Part shown: piece after piece, positions 62,681 to 64,000 of the stretch
How the letters are laid out: every line of letters starts with the position of its first letter
Position numbering within the stretch: the stretch's first letter is position 1
NCBI GenBank assembly: GCA_023663525.1
Contig: JAMPHF010000003.1
Span: forward strand, 14,185 to 78,184
Length of the DNA: 64,000 nucleotides
DNA from: Bacteroides sp.
GTDB taxonomy: Bacteria > Bacteroidota > Bacteroidia > Bacteroidales > Muribaculaceae
Direction of reading: 5' to 3'
Translations under genes and position numbers: made by a program
Notes under the pieces: generated by a model
Databases searched by the model: none
What the model was told of the DNA's origin: nothing
Seen by the model: the letters and a program-made list of their open reading frames with translations, nothing else

Positions 62681-63514
62681 ATGACTAACCATGAATTAAA
62701 ACTACAGTCGGAGATCAATCGCCGTCGTCTCATTGAGGTTGTCTATAATGCGAAGGCCGGACATATCGGAGGTGATCTTTCCTGCCTGAATGCTCTTACG
62801 GCACTTTATTTTGATGTCATGAATGTTGACCCGGCTCATCCCGACGATCCCGACCGCGATCGTTTCATCCTGAGCAAAGGTCACTGCGTTGAGGCTCTCT
62901 ATGTGACGTTGGAGTCCAAAGGCTACTTCCCTAAGGAGTTGACCGACACTCTCGGTAAGTTCGGCTCAATCCTTTCAGGTCATCCAACCATCGAAGTCCC
63001 CGGTATCGAGGTAAGTTCCGGCGCGCTCGGACATGGTCTTTCCATCGGTGTCGGTATGGCTATCGCCGCCAAGATGGATGGCAAGTCCTACAAGACATAC
63101 GTACTGATGGGTGACGGCGAGCAGGGCGAAGGCTCTATCTATGAGGCCGCAATGTCGGGCAGTCACTACAAACTTGACAATCTTGTGGCCATAATTGACC
63201 GCAATCACCTTCAGATAAGCGGCAACACGGAGGATGTGATGTCAATAGAGAACATCACCGAGCGTTGGACCGCATTCGGCTGGGATGTCATGACAGTCAA
63301 TGGTGATGATGTGAATGCCATTGCCGCAGCTCTCCATGCCCTTGATTTCAACTGTGGCAAACCGCATCTGATCATATCGGAGACCACCAAGGGTAAGGGA
63401 GTATCCTACATGGAGAATGTCGCAAAATGGCATCACGGTATGCCTGACGAGGAGCAGTATCGCACAGCGATTAGCGAGATTGAATGTCGAATCAATAATG
63501 AAATGAAGAAATGA
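62681..63514 (+). CDS. Transketolase, N-terminal subunit
   Basis: A 277-residue thiamine-diphosphate-binding half-transketolase of the split type. The GDGEQGEGSIYEA segment (about 145-157) with NHLQISG about 30 residues later is the thiamine-diphosphate/Mg2+ motif. AKAGHIGGDLSCLNALTALYF and GHCVEALY are other conserved features. The cognate C-terminal half starts four bases before its stop (ATGA overlap). In this locus the pair would serve xylulose-5-phosphate chemistry, linking xylose release to the pentose phosphate pathway, although split transketolases also occur in fucose/rhamnose or other sugar clusters. Confidence 0.9.
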   Translation: MTNHELKLQSEINRRRLIEVVYNAKAGHIGGDLSCLNALTALYFDVMNVDPAHPDDPDRDRFILSKGHCVEALYVTLESKGYFPKELTDTLGKFGSILSGHPTIEVPGIEVSSGALGHGLSIGVGMAIAAKMDGKSYKTYVLMGDGEQGEGSIYEAAMSGSHYKLDNLVAIIDRNHLQISGNTEDVMSIENITERWTAFGWDVMTVNGDDVNAIAAALHALDFNCGKPHLIISETTKGKGVSYMENVAKWHHGMPDEEQYRTAISEIECRINNEMKK

Positions 63515-64000
63515 TTGCCTGCAGAAAAGCGTTTACAGATACATTGCTTGAATTAGCACGTATCGATAAGGAAATAGTAGCTGTCACTACTGATGCCCGT
63601 GGCTCGGTCACTCTCGGCGATTTTGCCAAGGAGCTGCCGGAGCAGTTCGTGGAGTGTGGTATCGCTGAGCAGAATGCGGTCGGCATCTCTGCCGGTCTTG
63701 CCCACAGCGGCAAGAAGGCCTACGTCTGCGGCCCTGCATGTTTCTACGTGGCACGCAGTCTTGAGCAGGTAAAGGTCGATGTGGCATACAACCGCACCAA
63801 TGTCAAGATTCTCGGCGTGAGTGGCGGTGTGGCCTACGGTGCGCTTGGTGCAACTCACCATAGTCTTCACGACATAGCCGTTCTCCGCACGTTCCCCGGC
63901 ATGAACGTCGTGCTGCCCTGCGATGCACGTCAGACCCGCAAGCTCGTGAAAATGCTTGTCAATCGTCCCGAACCGGTGTATGTCCGCGTAGGTCGTGCGG
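63511..64000 (+). CDS. Transketolase, C-terminal subunit, cut by the window edge
   Basis: The first 163 codons of the C-terminal transketolase half. It begins MIACRKAFTDTLLELARI and has the catalytic glutamate in VECGIAEQNAVGISAGLA (about residue 53). GVSGGVAYGALGATHHSLHD and DIAVLRTFPGMNVVLPCD are typical. The start codon overlaps the upstream gene by four bases, which couples translation of the two subunits. The remainder lies beyond the window. Confidence 0.9.
   Translation, partial: MIACRKAFTDTLLELARIDKEIVAVTTDARGSVTLGDFAKELPEQFVECGIAEQNAVGISAGLAHSGKKAYVCGPACFYVARSLEQVKVDVAYNRTNVKILGVSGGVAYGALGATHHSLHDIAVLRTFPGMNVVLPCDARQTRKLVKMLVNRPEPVYVRVGRA

Overview
The window looks like a chromosomal stretch from a gut Bacteroidales bacterium, most likely of the Muribaculaceae type. 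The grounds are a complete SusC/SusD polysaccharide utilisation locus, GldB-like, GH28, GH31 and GH141-like proteins, Bacteroidota-type promoters (TAnnTTTG near -7, often with TTTG about 19 bases upstream), and roughly balanced base composition. The family-level placement is inference. No insertion sequence, prophage, CRISPR array or rRNA operon was seen.

Layout. 1-7.9 kb: tRNA-Gly (cut by the window edge), tRNA-His and housekeeping genes (gpmA, esterase, exported PPC/DUF296 protein, cupin, rubredoxin, ogt, a divergent DXS-like enzyme, miaB). 7.9-14.2 kb: a striking 10-bp tandem repeat, a CoA transferase, an AT-rich exported protein of unknown function, gldB-like, an amidase with a SPOR-like tail and an MCE/MlaD protein. 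14.3-28.1 kb: a minus-strand pectin utilisation locus (TIM-barrel protein, DUF4957/DUF5123 lipoprotein, SusC, SusD, PL1 pectate lyase, DUF3826 protein, beta-helix/TIM-barrel fusion), probably driven from one promoter near 28.3 kb. 28.5-47.8 kb: lipid A genes (lpxB, lpxK), glucosaminidase, dbpA-like helicase, nitroreductase, K+/H+ antiporter, zinc peptidase, an ECF sigma/partner operon, thiL, purine nucleoside phosphorylase, an orphan GH28, sppA, a 5'-nucleotidase lipoprotein, a DUF486 protein and a U32 peptidase.

48-64 kb holds the most unusual region. Minus-strand L-fucose genes (fucI, mutarotase, fucP) and a two-gene corrinoid unit (MtaA-like UroD-family methyltransferase plus a stand-alone MetH-type activation protein) face a plus-strand run. 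That run contains a GH141-like beta-helix glycosidase, a cytoplasmic GH31 alpha-xylosidase-like enzyme, a 1006-residue fusion (UroD-like domain, homocysteine methyltransferase domain, cobalamin domain), a sodium:solute symporter and a split transketolase.

The fusion has the methyl-accepting and B12 parts of methionine synthase, but a UroD-like domain stands where a methyl-donor module is needed, and both the folate and the activation domains are missing. With fucose, alpha-xyloside and pentose-phosphate genes alongside, the simplest hypothesis is a pathway that takes methyl groups from O-methylated plant sugars. Such sugars include 2-O-methyl-fucose and 2-O-methyl-xylose of rhamnogalacturonan II. 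The methyl would go through a corrinoid to homocysteine while the sugar is catabolised. The domain content and gene order are read directly from the sequence. The substrate is inference.
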